Shown one piece after another: positions 8,411 to 17,824 of a stretch of DNA of 64,000 nucleotides. Every line of letters begins with the position of its first letter. The first letter of the stretch is position 1. A program made the translations under genes and the position numbers. The notes beneath the pieces are model-generated. The model did not search any database. It had not been told where the DNA came from and was given only the letters and a program-made list of their open reading frames with translations. Source of the DNA: Jatrophihabitans sp. (GTDB taxonomy: Bacteria; Actinomycetota; Actinomycetes; Mycobacteriales; Jatrophihabitantaceae); NCBI GenBank assembly GCA_036399055.1, contig DASWNX010000035.1:1-64000 (forward strand). The letters run 5' to 3'.

Positions 8411-11400
8411 TCACGCCCGCAGTCGCAGGCCGCGCGGGGAGGGCCTGAAGCCGGCCTGCTCCAGCGCGTTGCCCAGCGCCGAGGACACGACTGGGTCGCC
8501 GTCGGCTGACTCGACATGCAGCTTGCCCAGCGCGCCGGCTCGGGCGCTGAGGGCCAGTGCCGTGGCCGCCGCGCGCAGCCGGTCCTCATCACCGGTGAAC
8601 GACAGCAGCGTCTTGCCGCCACGCTCGACGTAGAGGGCGCATTCACCGTCGACCAGCACCACCAAGGCCCCCGCCTTGCGGGCCGGTTGGTGCCCGCGCT
8701 TGCCGGCTTCCAGCTCGGGCAGGTGCATCCGGTCAGGCCAATTCAGAGCCGCCCCGTAAGGGTTGGCGGGGTCGGTGGCAGCCAGCACCAGCGCTTCTCC
8801 CGGACTGGAAGTGCTCCGGTCCCGTTCGCTCGTCAGGCTGCGCAGCCGGTCGATCGCGCCGGTCAGCCCGAACTGGGCGGCGCCCAGGCCCTCGACGAAG
8901 TAGCCACGCCGGTAGCGGCCGGCGTCCTCACCTTGCCGAAGCACCGGGTAGACCGCTGAAAAGCCTCCGATCACCCCCTCGGCGGCGACCTCGCCGCGGG
9001 TCAGGATGCCGTAGCGGTCCAGCAGCACCTCGGTGCGCAGCAACGCCCGGTGGGCATCGTCGGGGCCGCGCTCGGGCAGCCGGGACCAGCGGCCGGGAAG
9101 GGACGCGGTGTGCCGCGCGACCCCGGCCGAGGCCGCGCCCGTCAGGTTGAACCTGCCGTACCGGGCTCGGGGAGCCGCCGGCCGCCGGCTATGCGCGGTG
9201 CGCCCACCGCCGAGCCGTCCGCGCACCGGGGCCAGCGTGTCGTTGGTGATGAGGCCGGCGAACGCCAGGTCCCAGATCGCCCGGGTGATGTCAGCTTCAG
9301 ACACCTCGGCCAACTCGGCCACATCAGCCGCCTCGGCGCGCACCCGGTCGGCGATGGCGCGCAGGAACAGCGCCTGCTCACCGTCCAGCGCGGCCAGGAT
9401 GGCCCTGTGCGCCGGGCTCAGCTCGAGATCGGACACCGGCGCCAGCAACTCGGCCGCCGCCCCGGCCGGCACCAGGGTCAGCCAACCGTCATTGCCTGCC
9501 AGCGCGCCGGCGCCGCACCACAGCACCTCGCCCGAACTGGTCAGCTCATCCAGCAGCGCCGGTGAGTAATCCGAGACCCGGGCCGGTAGCACCAGGCTCT
9601 CCAACGCGCTGGCCGGCACCGCGACGCCAGCCAGTTGCTCGATCACCCGGGCCAGGCCGTCGACGCCCCGGGCGCGGCGAGCGCCGCCGACGCCTTGCCA
9701 CTCCGGCAGGAACCGGGCCAGCACGGCTTGGGGCGCGGGCTCGACCTCGCGGCGCAGAGCAGCCAGGGACCGTCGTCGGATAGTGCGCAGCATGGTGGCG
9801 CCGCAATATTCGCGCCCGGCCCGGCCAGGCGTGAACTCACCAGCGACCACCTGCCCGGTGGCCACCAACCGCTCAAGACCGGCCTGGACCACAGCGGCGC
9901 CCAAGCCCAACCGGGCTGCGGGCTCGGCGATGACGAATGGGCCGTGGGTTCGGGCGTACCTGGACAGCAGGTCGCCCAGCGGATCTGCGACCAGTTCGGT
10001 GAAGGCCTCCGGAATCCCGACCGGCAGCGCGGCCCCGAGAGCGTCGCGGACCCGGCCGGCGTCCTCGATGGTCAGCCAGCGCAGTTCGCCGGCGATCCGC
10101 ACGGTGATCACCCGGCGCGCTGAGCGCAGCTGCTCCAGGTCTTGGGCGGTGGCGCCCCGGGCGACGGCCTCGGCGGTGCTGAGGTCACCGACCTCGCGCA
10201 ACAGGTCATGGGTCTGGTCCGGCCCGCGGACCTGGCGGGTCTCGCTGAGCCTCTGAGCGTCGGCGACGGACTCGGCGATGGCGTTCTCATCGAGTAGGTC
10301 TCGCAGGTCGGGCGAGCCCATCAGCTCGGCCAGCAGCGAGGTGTCCAGGGTGAGCGCCTGAGCGCGGCGCTCGGCCAACGGCGCGTCGGTGTCGTAGAGG
10401 AACATGCCCACGTAGCTGAACAGCAGGGACTGCGAGAACGGCGACGGGCTGGTGGTCTCGACCTCGACCAGCCGGACCTGGCGGGACTGAAGTTGTCGCA
10501 TGAGCTCGCTCAGGCCGGGCAGGTCATAGACGTCCTGCAGGCACTCACGCATGGCTTCGAGCACCACCGGGAACTGGCCGTAGTCACGGGCGACCTGCAT
10601 CAGGGCGTTGGCGCGCTGCCGCTGCTGCCACAGCGGCGCGCGTCGGCGCGGATCTCGCTTGGGAAGCAGCAACGACCGGGCCGCGCACTCCCGGAACCGG
10701 GAGGCGAACAGCGCGGAGTTGGTCACCTCGCCGGTCACCAGGCTGGCGATCTCAGCGGGGTCGAAGACGGTGATGTCCGCGCCCGGGGCTTCTGCCGTGG
10801 TGTCGGGCAGCCGCAACACGATGCCGTCGTCGGAGTGCATCGACTGCACGTCCAAGCCATGCCGCTCACGCAGCGCGGCTGAGATGGCCAGCGCCCACGG
10901 CGCGTTCACCGGCGCGCCGAACGGCGAATGGATAACCAGCCGCCAGTCACCGAGCTCGTCGCGGAACCGCTCCACCACGATCGTGCGGTCGGTCGGCAGG
11001 TGTCCGGTGGCGATCCGCTGTTCGGTGAGGTAGCCGACCAGATTGGTCGCTGCCCATTCATCCAGCCCGGCGGCGCGGGCCCGGCCGATCGCCTCGGCCT
11101 CGGTGGCGCCGCCGAGCTCGCGCACGAACGCCCCCAGCGCCCGGCCCAGCTCCACCGGCCGCCCGGGCGAGTCGCCCTTCCAGAACGGCATCTTGCCGGC
11201 TTGGCCAGGCGCCGGGCTGACCAGCACCCGGTCGTGGGTGATGTCCTCGATCCGCCAGGAGGAGGAGCCGAGCAGGAACACCTCGCCGACCCGGGATTCG
11301 TAGACCATCTCCTCATCCAGCTCGCCGACCCGGCGGCCGGGGCCGTCAGCGGCGGCCAGGAACACCCCGAACAGGCCGCGGTCTGGGATGGTGCCGCCTG

Positions 11401-12910
11401 AGGTCACCGCCAGCCGCTGGGCGCCTGCCCTCCCGGTCAGCTCTCCGCTGATCCGGTCCCAGACCAGCCGGGGCCGCAACTCGGCGAAGGCGTCAGAGGG
11501 ATAGCGGCCGGCCAGCATGTCCAGCACCGCCTCGAGGGCGGAGCGGGGGAGGGTGGCGAAGGACGCGCTGCGCCGGATCAGGCGCTCCACCTCGTCCACC
11601 GTCACGGTGTCCAGCGCGACCATGGCCACGATCTGCTGGGCGAGCACGTCCAGCGGATTTCGCGGGTAGCGCATGGACTCGATCTGGCCGTCGCGGATTC
11701 GCTCGGCCACCACGGCGCACTCGAGCAGGTCGCCGCGGTACTTGGGGAAGATCACGCCGCGCGACTCCGCGCCGACCTGGTGCCCGGCGCGGCCCAACCG
11801 CTGCAGGCCGGCGGCGACCGACGGCGGTGACTCGACCTGCACCACCAGGTCCACCGCGCCCATGTCGATGCCCAGTTCGAGCGAGGAGGTGGCGACCACC
11901 GCCGGTATCCGGCCGGCTTTGAGGTCCTCTTCGACGATCTGGCGTTGCTCGCGAGACACCGAGCCGTGATGGGCCCGGATGTCGGCCACCCGGTCGGGAT
12001 CGCGTTCGTGAGCCAGGTCGTTCAGCCGTGCCGTCAGCCGCTCGGCCAACCGGCGGGAATTGGCGAAGACGATGGTGGAGGTGTGGCTGTCGATCAGGTC
12101 CAGCACCCGCTCCTCGACATGCGGCCAGATCGAGGCCCGGCGCTGGGGGTCCTGCCCGGTGTCGGGCTGGCCGTCACCGAGCGCGGTCAGGTCCTCGACC
12201 GGCACCACCACCGCCAGGTCCAGCCGCTTGACTGTGTGCGGCTGGACCACGGTCACGGCCCGTCCACCGGCCAGGAAGGTGGCGACCTCCTCGATCGGCC
12301 GGACGGTGGCTGACAGGCCGATCCGTTGCGCGGGCTGGTCCAGCAGCGCGTCCAGCCGCTCCAGGCTCACCGCCAGGTGCGCGCCGCGTTTGGTCGCCGC
12401 GACCGCGTGCACCTCGTCGATGATGACGGTCTCGACGCCGGCCAGGGCCTGCCGGGCCGCGGAGGTGAGCAGCAGGAACAGCGACTCCGGCGTGGTGATC
12501 AGGATGTCGGCGCCGTGGCGGGCAAAGGCGCGCCGGTCCTCGACCGAGGTGTCGCCGGAGCGCATCGCGACCTGGATTCTGGGCTCGGGCAACTCCAGCC
12601 GGCGAGCGGCTTGGGAGATGCCGACCAGCGGCGAGCGCAGGTTGCGTTCCACATCGGCCGCCAGCGCCTTCAACGGGCTGACGTAGAGCACCCGGCAGCG
12701 CCGGTTCGGATCGTCGGGAACCGGCAGCGCGGCCAGCCGGTCGATCGCGGACAGGAACGCGGCCAGCGTCTTACCGGAGCCGGTCGGGGCGACCACCAGC
12801 GTGTGCTCGCCTTTGGCGATGGCTTGCCAGGCCCCGGTCTGGGCGTCGGTGGGGCTGTCGAAGGCACCCTCGAACCAGGCGGTGGTCGCCGGCGCGAACA
12901 TGGTGTCCAT
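8411..12910 (-). CDS. lhr: Large SF2 helicase-related protein Lhr (ATP-dependent helicase)
   Basis: 1499-aa superfamily-2 3'-to-5' helicase with preference for RNA:DNA hybrids, implicated in DNA repair. The ATG at 12910 gives the known N-terminus ending in TDAQTGAWQAIAKGEHTLVVAPTGSGKT. Motifs seen: Walker A APTGSGKT, motif II DEVH (IIDEVHAVAATKRG), motif III SAT (GLSATVRP), helicase C region with ATSSLELGIDMG and LQRLGRAGH (motif VI QxxGRxGR-like). A long C-terminal winged-helix and Lhr-core part follows. The upstream open frame is non-coding. Length agrees with mycobacterial Lhr (about 1500 aa). It forms an operon with nei2. Confidence 0.93.
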   Translation of the reverse strand: MDTMFAPATTAWFEGAFDSPTDAQTGAWQAIAKGEHTLVVAPTGSGKTLAAFLSAIDRLAALPVPDDPNRRCRVLYVSPLKALAADVERNLRSPLVGISQAARRLELPEPRIQVAMRSGDTSVEDRRAFARHGADILITTPESLFLLLTSAARQALAGVETVIIDEVHAVAATKRGAHLAVSLERLDALLDQPAQRIGLSATVRPIEEVATFLAGGRAVTVVQPHTVKRLDLAVVVPVEDLTALGDGQPDTGQDPQRRASIWPHVEERVLDLIDSHTSTIVFANSRRLAERLTARLNDLAHERDPDRVADIRAHHGSVSREQRQIVEEDLKAGRIPAVVATSSLELGIDMGAVDLVVQVESPPSVAAGLQRLGRAGHQVGAESRGVIFPKYRGDLLECAVVAERIRDGQIESMRYPRNPLDVLAQQIVAMVALDTVTVDEVERLIRRSASFATLPRSALEAVLDMLAGRYPSDAFAELRPRLVWDRISGELTGRAGAQRLAVTSGGTIPDRGLFGVFLAAADGPGRRVGELDEEMVYESRVGEVFLLGSSSWRIEDITHDRVLVSPAPGQAGKMPFWKGDSPGRPVELGRALGAFVRELGGATEAEAIGRARAAGLDEWAATNLVGYLTEQRIATGHLPTDRTIVVERFRDELGDWRLVIHSPFGAPVNAPWALAISAALRERHGLDVQSMHSDDGIVLRLPDTTAEAPGADITVFDPAEIASLVTGEVTNSALFASRFRECAARSLLLPKRDPRRRAPLWQQRQRANALMQVARDYGQFPVVLEAMRECLQDVYDLPGLSELMRQLQSRQVRLVEVETTSPSPFSQSLLFSYVGMFLYDTDAPLAERRAQALTLDTSLLAELMGSPDLRDLLDENAIAESVADAQRLSETRQVRGPDQTHDLLREVGDLSTAEAVARGATAQDLEQLRSARRVITVRIAGELRWLTIEDAGRVRDALGAALPVGIPEAFTELVADPLGDLLSRYARTHGPFVIAEPAARLGLGAAVVQAGLERLVATGQVVAGEFTPGRAGREYCGATMLRTIRRRSLAALRREVEPAPQAVLARFLPEWQGVGGARRARGVDGLARVIEQLAGVAVPASALESLVLPARVSDYSPALLDELTSSGEVLWCGAGALAGNDGWLTLVPAGAAAELLAPVSDLELSPAHRAILAALDGEQALFLRAIADRVRAEAADVAELAEVSEADITRAIWDLAFAGLITNDTLAPVRGRLGGGRTAHSRRPAAPRARYGRFNLTGAASAGVARHTASLPGRWSRLPERGPDDAHRALLRTEVLLDRYGILTRGEVAAEGVIGGFSAVYPVLRQGEDAGRYRRGYFVEGLGAAQFGLTGAIDRLRSLTSERDRSTSSPGEALVLAATDPANPYGAALNWPDRMHLPELEAGKRGHQPARKAGALVVLVDGECALYVERGGKTLLSFTGDEDRLRAAATALALSARAGALGKLHVESADGDPVVSSALGNALEQAGFRPSPRGLRLRA

Positions 12911-12966
12911 GCCTCCAGTGTGCGCGTGGGGTATGACAGGGACGCCCGAGGAGCCCGGTCGCCGGG

Positions 12967-13605
12967 TCAGCGGCGCAGGCTGGCCCGCAGACGGTCGCGG
13001 GCCTCGGGCCAGTCCTCGTCGGTCATGGCGTATTGAGCGGTGTCGCGCCAGGTGCCGTCGGCTCTGATCCGGTGCTTGCGCAGCACCCCCTCCGGCCGGG
13101 CGCCCAGCCGTTGGATCGCCGCCCTCGACCGCTCGTTGAGCACGTCGGTGTGCCACACCACTCGGGCGGCGCCGAGCACCTCGAAGGCCTGGCTGAGCAG
13201 GAGCAGCTTCGACTCGGTGTTGTGGCCGGTGCGCCACCACCGCCTGCCCAGCCAGGTGTGACCGATGGCCAGCGCCCGCAGCTCGGGTCGCACCTCGTAG
13301 TAGCTGGTGGCGCCCAGCACCTCGCCGGTGCCGGCGTCGAGCTGGGCGAACGGAAACTGCTCCCCGCGGGCTCGGGCTGCCAGCGCGGCCAGGATCTCAG
13401 CGCGGGCGAGCTCGGCGGTCACGGGGATCGTCGCCCTGCCCAGCCAGCGGTAGACCTCCTCTGCGCCGCCGTCGGAGCGCACCGCCGCCGCGTACCCCTC
13501 GGCGTGCTCGAGCTGCAGCGGCGCCAGCGTGACCTTGGAGCCGAGCAGCACCTCCTGGGCGTACCAACGGTGCGGCTCGGGTGCGGGGGTGGCGGGAACC
13601 GGCAT
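12967..13605 (-). CDS. GNAT acetyltransferase, RimJ/RimL type
   Basis: 212-residue N-acetyltransferase resembling RimJ/RimL-type proteins that modify protein N-termini or small amines. The family pieces are VTLAPLQLEHAEGYAAAV near the N-terminus, GEVLGATSYYEV, the strand IGHTWLGRRWWRTG in the acetyl-CoA site and the C-terminal NERSRAAIQRLGARPEGVLRKHR, typical of this subgroup. ATG 13605 is preferred because it leaves 55 bp to the divergent DUF3046 gene; an ATG at 13647 is possible but would leave only 13 bp. The substrate cannot be told. The W(Y)AQEVLLG segment is non-conserved. Confidence 0.85.
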   Translation of the reverse strand: MPVPATPAPEPHRWYAQEVLLGSKVTLAPLQLEHAEGYAAAVRSDGGAEEVYRWLGRATIPVTAELARAEILAALAARARGEQFPFAQLDAGTGEVLGATSYYEVRPELRALAIGHTWLGRRWWRTGHNTESKLLLLSQAFEVLGAARVVWHTDVLNERSRAAIQRLGARPEGVLRKHRIRADGTWRDTAQYAMTDEDWPEARDRLRASLRR

Positions 13606-13660
13606 GGGGAGATCTTGCCCGAGAGCCGCGGCCGGCCGCGCGGGCATTACTCTTCCAGGC

Positions 13661-13852
13661 GTGCGACTGAGTGAGTTCTGGCAGCGGATGGAAGCCGGGT
13701 TCGGATCGGCCTATGCGCACTCGCTGGCCGCGGACTACCGGGTGACCGCCCTCGGCGCGACCGTCAACGACGCGATCGCGCGCGGGGACTCGCCGAAATC
13801 GGTGTGGCGCGCGCTCTGCCAGGAATTCGACGTTCCGCAGCGACTGCGCTGA
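13661..13852 (+). CDS. DUF3046 protein
   Basis: 63-aa conserved actinobacterial protein of unknown function, nearly always directly upstream of recA. The sequence starts VRLSEFWQRMEAGFG and ends with the family-typical KSVWRALCQEFDVPQRLR. The GTG at 13661 gives the standard N-terminus. It is followed by 180 bp that contain the recA SOS box, so it is probably not itself LexA-controlled. No catalytic motif is evident. Confidence 0.9.
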   Translation: MRLSEFWQRMEAGFGSAYAHSLAADYRVTALGATVNDAIARGDSPKSVWRALCQEFDVPQRLR

Positions 13853-13901
13853 GCCGCCGGGGCCGGTCAGCGGCGCATTGACACCGGCGTGTCGCCCTCA
13901 A

Positions 13902-13917
13902 TCGAACACTTGTTCGC
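13902..13917. promoter_or_regulatory. SOS box (LexA operator) of recA
   Basis: TCGAACACTTGTTCGC fits the Gram-positive LexA consensus CGAAC-N4-GTTCG exactly in its core. It lies 116 bp upstream of the recA ATG and downstream of the DUF3046 stop. Confidence 0.9.
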
Positions 13918-14032
13918 TAATCTGGTGGACGAGCGCGTGGTCCTCCACAGATGCGCTTGGCCGATGAAAGTGTCGGTGGTCAGATCTAACGTTGCTCTCG
14001 ACGGAACAGCCAAATGAGAGAGGTACCCAAAG

Positions 14033-15073
14033 ATGGCCGCAGCATTCGACCGCGACAAGGCACTTGAGGTCGCACTGGGTCAGATCGACAAGCAGTTCGG
14101 CAAGGGCTCGGTCATGCGGTTGGGCGAGCGGCCCTACGTGCCGATCGAGGTGATTCCGACCGGCTCGATCGCGCTGGACATCGCGCTCGGAATCGGCGGC
14201 CTGCCCCGCGGCCGGATTGTGGAGATCTACGGCCCAGAGAGCTCGGGCAAGACGACCGTGGCCCTGCACGCCGTCGCCAACGCCCAGGCTGCCGGTGGGG
14301 TGGCGGCGTTCATCGACGCCGAGCACGCGCTGGACCCTGAGTACGCCCGCGCTCTAGGCGTTGACACCGACGCGCTGCTGGTCAGCCAGCCCGACACCGG
14401 TGAGCAGGCGCTCGAAATCATGGACATGCTGATTCGCTCGGGAGCTTTGGACATCATCGTCGTGGACTCGGTCGCCGCCCTGGTGCCCCGCGCCGAGATC
14501 GAAGGCGAGATGGGTGACAGCCACGTGGGTCTGCAGGCCAGGCTGATGAGCCAGGCATTGCGCAAGATCACCGGCGCGCTGAGCAACTCCGGCACCACGG
14601 CGATCTTCATCAACCAGCTGCGCGAGAAGATCGGCGTCATGTTCGGCTCGCCCGAGACCACCACCGGTGGCAAGGCGCTGAAGTTCTACTCGTCGGTGCG
14701 CCTGGACGTGCGCCGCATCGAGACCCTCAAGGACGGTGGCGAAGCGGTAGGCAACCGGACCCGGGTCAAGGTGGTCAAGAACAAGGTCGCTCCGCCGTTC
14801 AAGCAGGCGGAGTTCGACATCGTCTACGGCCAGGGAATCAGCCGTGAGGGTTCGCTGATCGACGTCGGTGTCGATCAGGGAATCGTTCGCAAGTCCGGCG
14901 CCTGGTACACCTACGAAGGCGATCAGCTCGGCCAGGGCAAGGAGAACTCCCGCAACTTCTTGCGCGATAACCCCGACCTCGCAGAAGAGATCGAGAAGAA
15001 GATCAAGGAAAAGCTCGGAGTGGGCGCCCAGGTGACTGAAGAGGCGCCGTTGCCGGCCCCGGTGGACTTCTAA
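14033..15073 (+). CDS. recA: Recombinase A
   Basis: 346-aa RecA: forms filaments on single-stranded DNA, catalyses strand exchange and acts as co-protease for LexA cleavage. Walker A GPESSGKT is at about residues 65-72 with the Walker B strand [12 protein letters not shown], the L2-loop region [21 protein letters not shown], and the C-terminal domain. ATG 14033 is preceded by a purine-rich GAGAGAGG. There is no intein, unlike some mycobacterial recA genes. recX follows after 5 bp and an SOS box precedes it. Confidence 0.98.
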   Translation: MAAAFDRDKALEVALGQIDKQFGKGSVMRLGERPYVPIEVIPTGSIALDIALGIGGLPRGRIVEIYGPESSGKTTVALHAVANAQAAGGVAAFIDAEHALDPEYARALGVDTDALLVSQPDTGEQALEIMDMLIRSGALDIIVVDSVAALVPRAEIEGEMGDSHVGLQARLMSQALRKITGALSNSGTTAIFINQLREKIGVMFGSPETTTGGKALKFYSSVRLDVRRIETLKDGGEAVGNRTRVKVVKNKVAPPFKQAEFDIVYGQGISREGSLIDVGVDQGIVRKSGAWYTYEGDQLGQGKENSRNFLRDNPDLAEEIEKKIKEKLGVGAQVTEEAPLPAPVDF

Positions 15074-15078
15074 CGCCA

Positions 15079-15669
15079 GTGGCTCGCTCGCGTCCGGCGG
15101 GCGGTGGCTCATTTCCGCCGCCCGCCGAGCCCACAGATCTCGATGACCGCCTCGCTGATCCGGACGCTGACCCTGAAAGCGTCGCTCGGACGATGTGCCT
15201 GCGTCTGCTGACGGTGCGTGCCCGAACCCGCGCTGAGCTGTACGAGGCGCTCACGGCTCGGGGCGTTCCCGAGCCGGCGTCGACGAAAGTCCTCGACCGG
15301 CTGGCCGAGGTCGGATTGGTCGACGATCGCGCATTCGCCGACGCCTATGTCCTGTCCCGGCGACGTGATCGTGGCCTGGCGGTGCGAGAGATCGGCCGCC
15401 AATTGCGAGACAAGGGCGTCGACGAACCGGTGATCGCAGCCGCGGTGAGCGGCATAGGCGCCGACGCTGAGGCAGAGGTCGCCCGGCATCTCGTGCTGAC
15501 CAAGCTGCGCTCGATGACCCGGCTGACGTCTGAGGTCAAAACGCGTCGTTTAGTAGGAATGCTGGCTCGCAAGGGTTATCCGCCGTCCATGGCCTTTCAG
15601 ATAGTCCGCGAAGCCGTCGGGGCGTCAGCTGATGACTCCGGTTCTGACCAGACCGCATGGCTGGCTTGA
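15079..15669 (+). CDS. recX: Regulatory protein RecX
   Basis: 196-aa modulator that binds RecA filaments and limits their activity. Three RecX helical repeats are visible (AMRLLTVRARTRAEL-like segment at about 38-60, VDDRAFADAYVLSRRRDRGLAVREIGRQL at about 78-105, and TRRLVGMLARKGYPPSMAFQIV at about 155-178). The first 35 residues are Pro/Asp-rich and variable. The GTG at 15079, 5 bp after the recA stop, is chosen from the spacing; the conserved part would also be kept with later starts. Co-transcription with recA makes it SOS-responsive. Confidence 0.92.
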   Translation: MARSRPAGGGSFPPPAEPTDLDDRLADPDADPESVARTMCLRLLTVRARTRAELYEALTARGVPEPASTKVLDRLAEVGLVDDRAFADAYVLSRRRDRGLAVREIGRQLRDKGVDEPVIAAAVSGIGADAEAEVARHLVLTKLRSMTRLTSEVKTRRLVGMLARKGYPPSMAFQIVREAVGASADDSGSDQTAWLA

Positions 15670-15941
15670 CCCTGTGCCTCATCATTCATAACCTCACAAG
15701 ATCAGGAGACTGGATGCGTTGCGTCCCACGCGTAACGCACTGACATACATCACGTCATGTTTGCCCGTTGACCACCGCCACGTCGAGGACCGAAGGAGCT
15801 TGCAAACGCCGCCGCTGCCTCTGCGGAAAGGCGCCTCCATTCTGTGTTCGTTCAGGCGTTCGTCGCACGGCTCCGCCTCCTGGCAGTGCTGTCGCGACGG
15901 GTCTTGACTGACGCGTCGCCTCCGCGAGAGGAGGACGTTCA

Positions 15942-17654
15942 GTGAGCCACTTGAGTGAGTTTGCGGCTATCGCCGCCATATTCGCGTTGATCCTCATCCT
16001 CGGTCTTCGATTCCTGTCGCTCTACGCCGGCCGCTCCGCGGCCGGCACGGCCACAGCCCCACAGGCGGCGGTGATCAGCCCGGACCGGATGGCCGAGGCC
16101 GAGGCCGAGGCGGAGGCGGTGCGGCAGCGCGCGGTGAAAGAAGCCGACGCGGCCCGGCGCGCGGCCGACGCCGAGATCGAATCGCTGCGCAGGGCGGCTC
16201 AAACCGAGGTGGCCACGGCCCGAGCCAGCGGTGACGCCGCCAAGGCGCGTGCCGAGGCGGCTGCCGCCGACCTCATCGCCGACGCCAAGCGCGCTGCGGA
16301 GCGAGAGACACAGGCCCGGCTGGCAACGTTGACGGCTCGTGAGGAGGATCTGGCCGCGCGTGCTGAGGAGCTGGAACGGCGCGAGTCCGATCTGGATTCG
16401 GCCGTGTGTGAGATCGAGGCCCGCCGGGCTGAGCTCGACGTCGAGGGCGCCACGCTGGAGGAGCTGCGCTCCGAGCTGGCCGCGGCGACGCTCCGGCACG
16501 AACTCGAGCACACAGCGGCTCTGGAGCGGGTAGCCGGCCTCACCGCCGAAGAGGCCAAGGTGGAGTTGCTCAGCTCTGTCGAGGCCGCCGCCCGCCGCGA
16601 CGCGGCAAGCCTGGTCCGCTCGATCGAGACCGAGGCGCGCGCCGAAGCGACCGACCGGGCCCGGGCGATCGTGGTCGACGCGGTGCAACGCGTCGCCAGC
16701 GAGCAGACCACCGAGACCGTGGTCAGCGTGCTGCACCTGCCCAGCGACGAGATGAAGGGCCGCATCATCGGGCGAGAGGGCCGCAACATCCGAGCCTTCG
16801 AGTCGGTCACCGGCGTCAACGTGATCATCGACGACACCCCTGAGGCCGTCCTGTTGTCGTGTTTCGACCCGGTTCGCCGAGAGATTGCCCGGATCACCCT
16901 GGAGAAGCTGGTGCTCGATGGCCGGATCCATCCGCACCGCATCGAGGAGATCTATGAGACGGCCAAGGTCGAGGTGGACGAGTTGTGTCTGCGAGCGGCC
17001 CGCGACTCGCTGGCCGAAATCGGCATCACCGACCTCGATGAGCGGCTGATTCCCACCCTGGGGCGGCTGAAGTACCGGACCAGCTACGGCCAGAACGTCC
17101 TGGGGCACCTGACCGAGACGGCTCACATCGCCGGCATCATGGCCAGCGAGCTCGGGCTCGAGCCGAGCTTGATCAAGCGCTCGGCCTTCCTGCACGACAT
17201 CGGCAAGGCCCTCACCCATGAGGTCGAAGGAAGCCACGCCATCATCGGCGCGGACCTGCTGCGCAAGTACGGCGAGAGCGAAGCGGTCGCCCATGCCGTG
17301 GAGGCCCACCACAACGAGGTGCAACCCAGGACTGTCGAAGCCGTGCTGACCCAGGCGGCCGACGCGTGCTCGGCGGCTCGCCCGGGCGCTCGGCGGGAGT
17401 CGCTGGAGGCCTACGTCAAGCGGCTTGAGCGGATCGAGGAGATCGCCACCGCCCGGCCAGGGGTCGAGCGGGTCTTCGCCATGCAATCGGGCCGCGAGGT
17501 CCGGGTGATGGTGCTGCCCGAGCAGGTCGATGACCTGGCCGCCGGCGTGATCGCCCGCGAGGTAGCCAAGCAGATTGAGGACGAGCTGACCTACCCCGGC
17601 CAGATCCGGGTGACGGTGGTTCGCGAGTCGCGAGCCACCGAGGTAGCCCACTGA
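15942..17654 (+). CDS. rny: Ribonuclease Y
   Basis: 570-aa membrane-anchored endoribonuclease that starts decay of many mRNAs. Order of parts: one N-terminal transmembrane helix (FAAIAAIFALILILGLRFL), a long Ala/Glu-rich coiled coil (residues about 45-260), a KH RNA-binding domain with GRIIGREGRNIRAFE, and an HD domain with the metal-binding HD in FLHDIGK and AHHNE. GTG 15942 has a strong GAGAGGAGGA just upstream. The preceding 272 bp after recX hold no convincing gene and probably contain the rny promoter and leader. RNase Y is not universal in actinobacteria, so its position between recX and miaB is a useful lineage marker. Confidence 0.95.
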   Translation: MSHLSEFAAIAAIFALILILGLRFLSLYAGRSAAGTATAPQAAVISPDRMAEAEAEAEAVRQRAVKEADAARRAADAEIESLRRAAQTEVATARASGDAAKARAEAAAADLIADAKRAAERETQARLATLTAREEDLAARAEELERRESDLDSAVCEIEARRAELDVEGATLEELRSELAAATLRHELEHTAALERVAGLTAEEAKVELLSSVEAAARRDAASLVRSIETEARAEATDRARAIVVDAVQRVASEQTTETVVSVLHLPSDEMKGRIIGREGRNIRAFESVTGVNVIIDDTPEAVLLSCFDPVRREIARITLEKLVLDGRIHPHRIEEIYETAKVEVDELCLRAARDSLAEIGITDLDERLIPTLGRLKYRTSYGQNVLGHLTETAHIAGIMASELGLEPSLIKRSAFLHDIGKALTHEVEGSHAIIGADLLRKYGESEAVAHAVEAHHNEVQPRTVEAVLTQAADACSAARPGARRESLEAYVKRLERIEEIATARPGVERVFAMQSGREVRVMVLPEQVDDLAAGVIAREVAKQIEDELTYPGQIRVTVVRESRATEVAH

Positions 17655-17824
17655 GCCGGCCAGCGGCCTGCTGAGGAGTCGTCAGGTCGTGCTCGACGCA
17701 GCCCTGCTCGCCTGTGACCCGCTGGGTCCAGGGGCGTGGGGGAGGGGCCGGCCATGAGCAAGGCGGGAGGCGTCTAAGAGCCTGGTCAGCGGTGGGTGGT
17801 GCGGCCTCGTATTCTTGAGCCGAT

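Noticed and set aside
9050..9565. Long antisense frames opposite lhr, nrdJ, recA and other genes
   Set aside because: Expected shadows of high-GC coding sequence; the sense strand has complete conserved proteins in every case.
15719..15907. Open frame between recX and rny
   Set aside because: No Shine-Dalgarno, start region and composition unlike neighbouring genes; the stretch is better explained as the rny promoter and leader.
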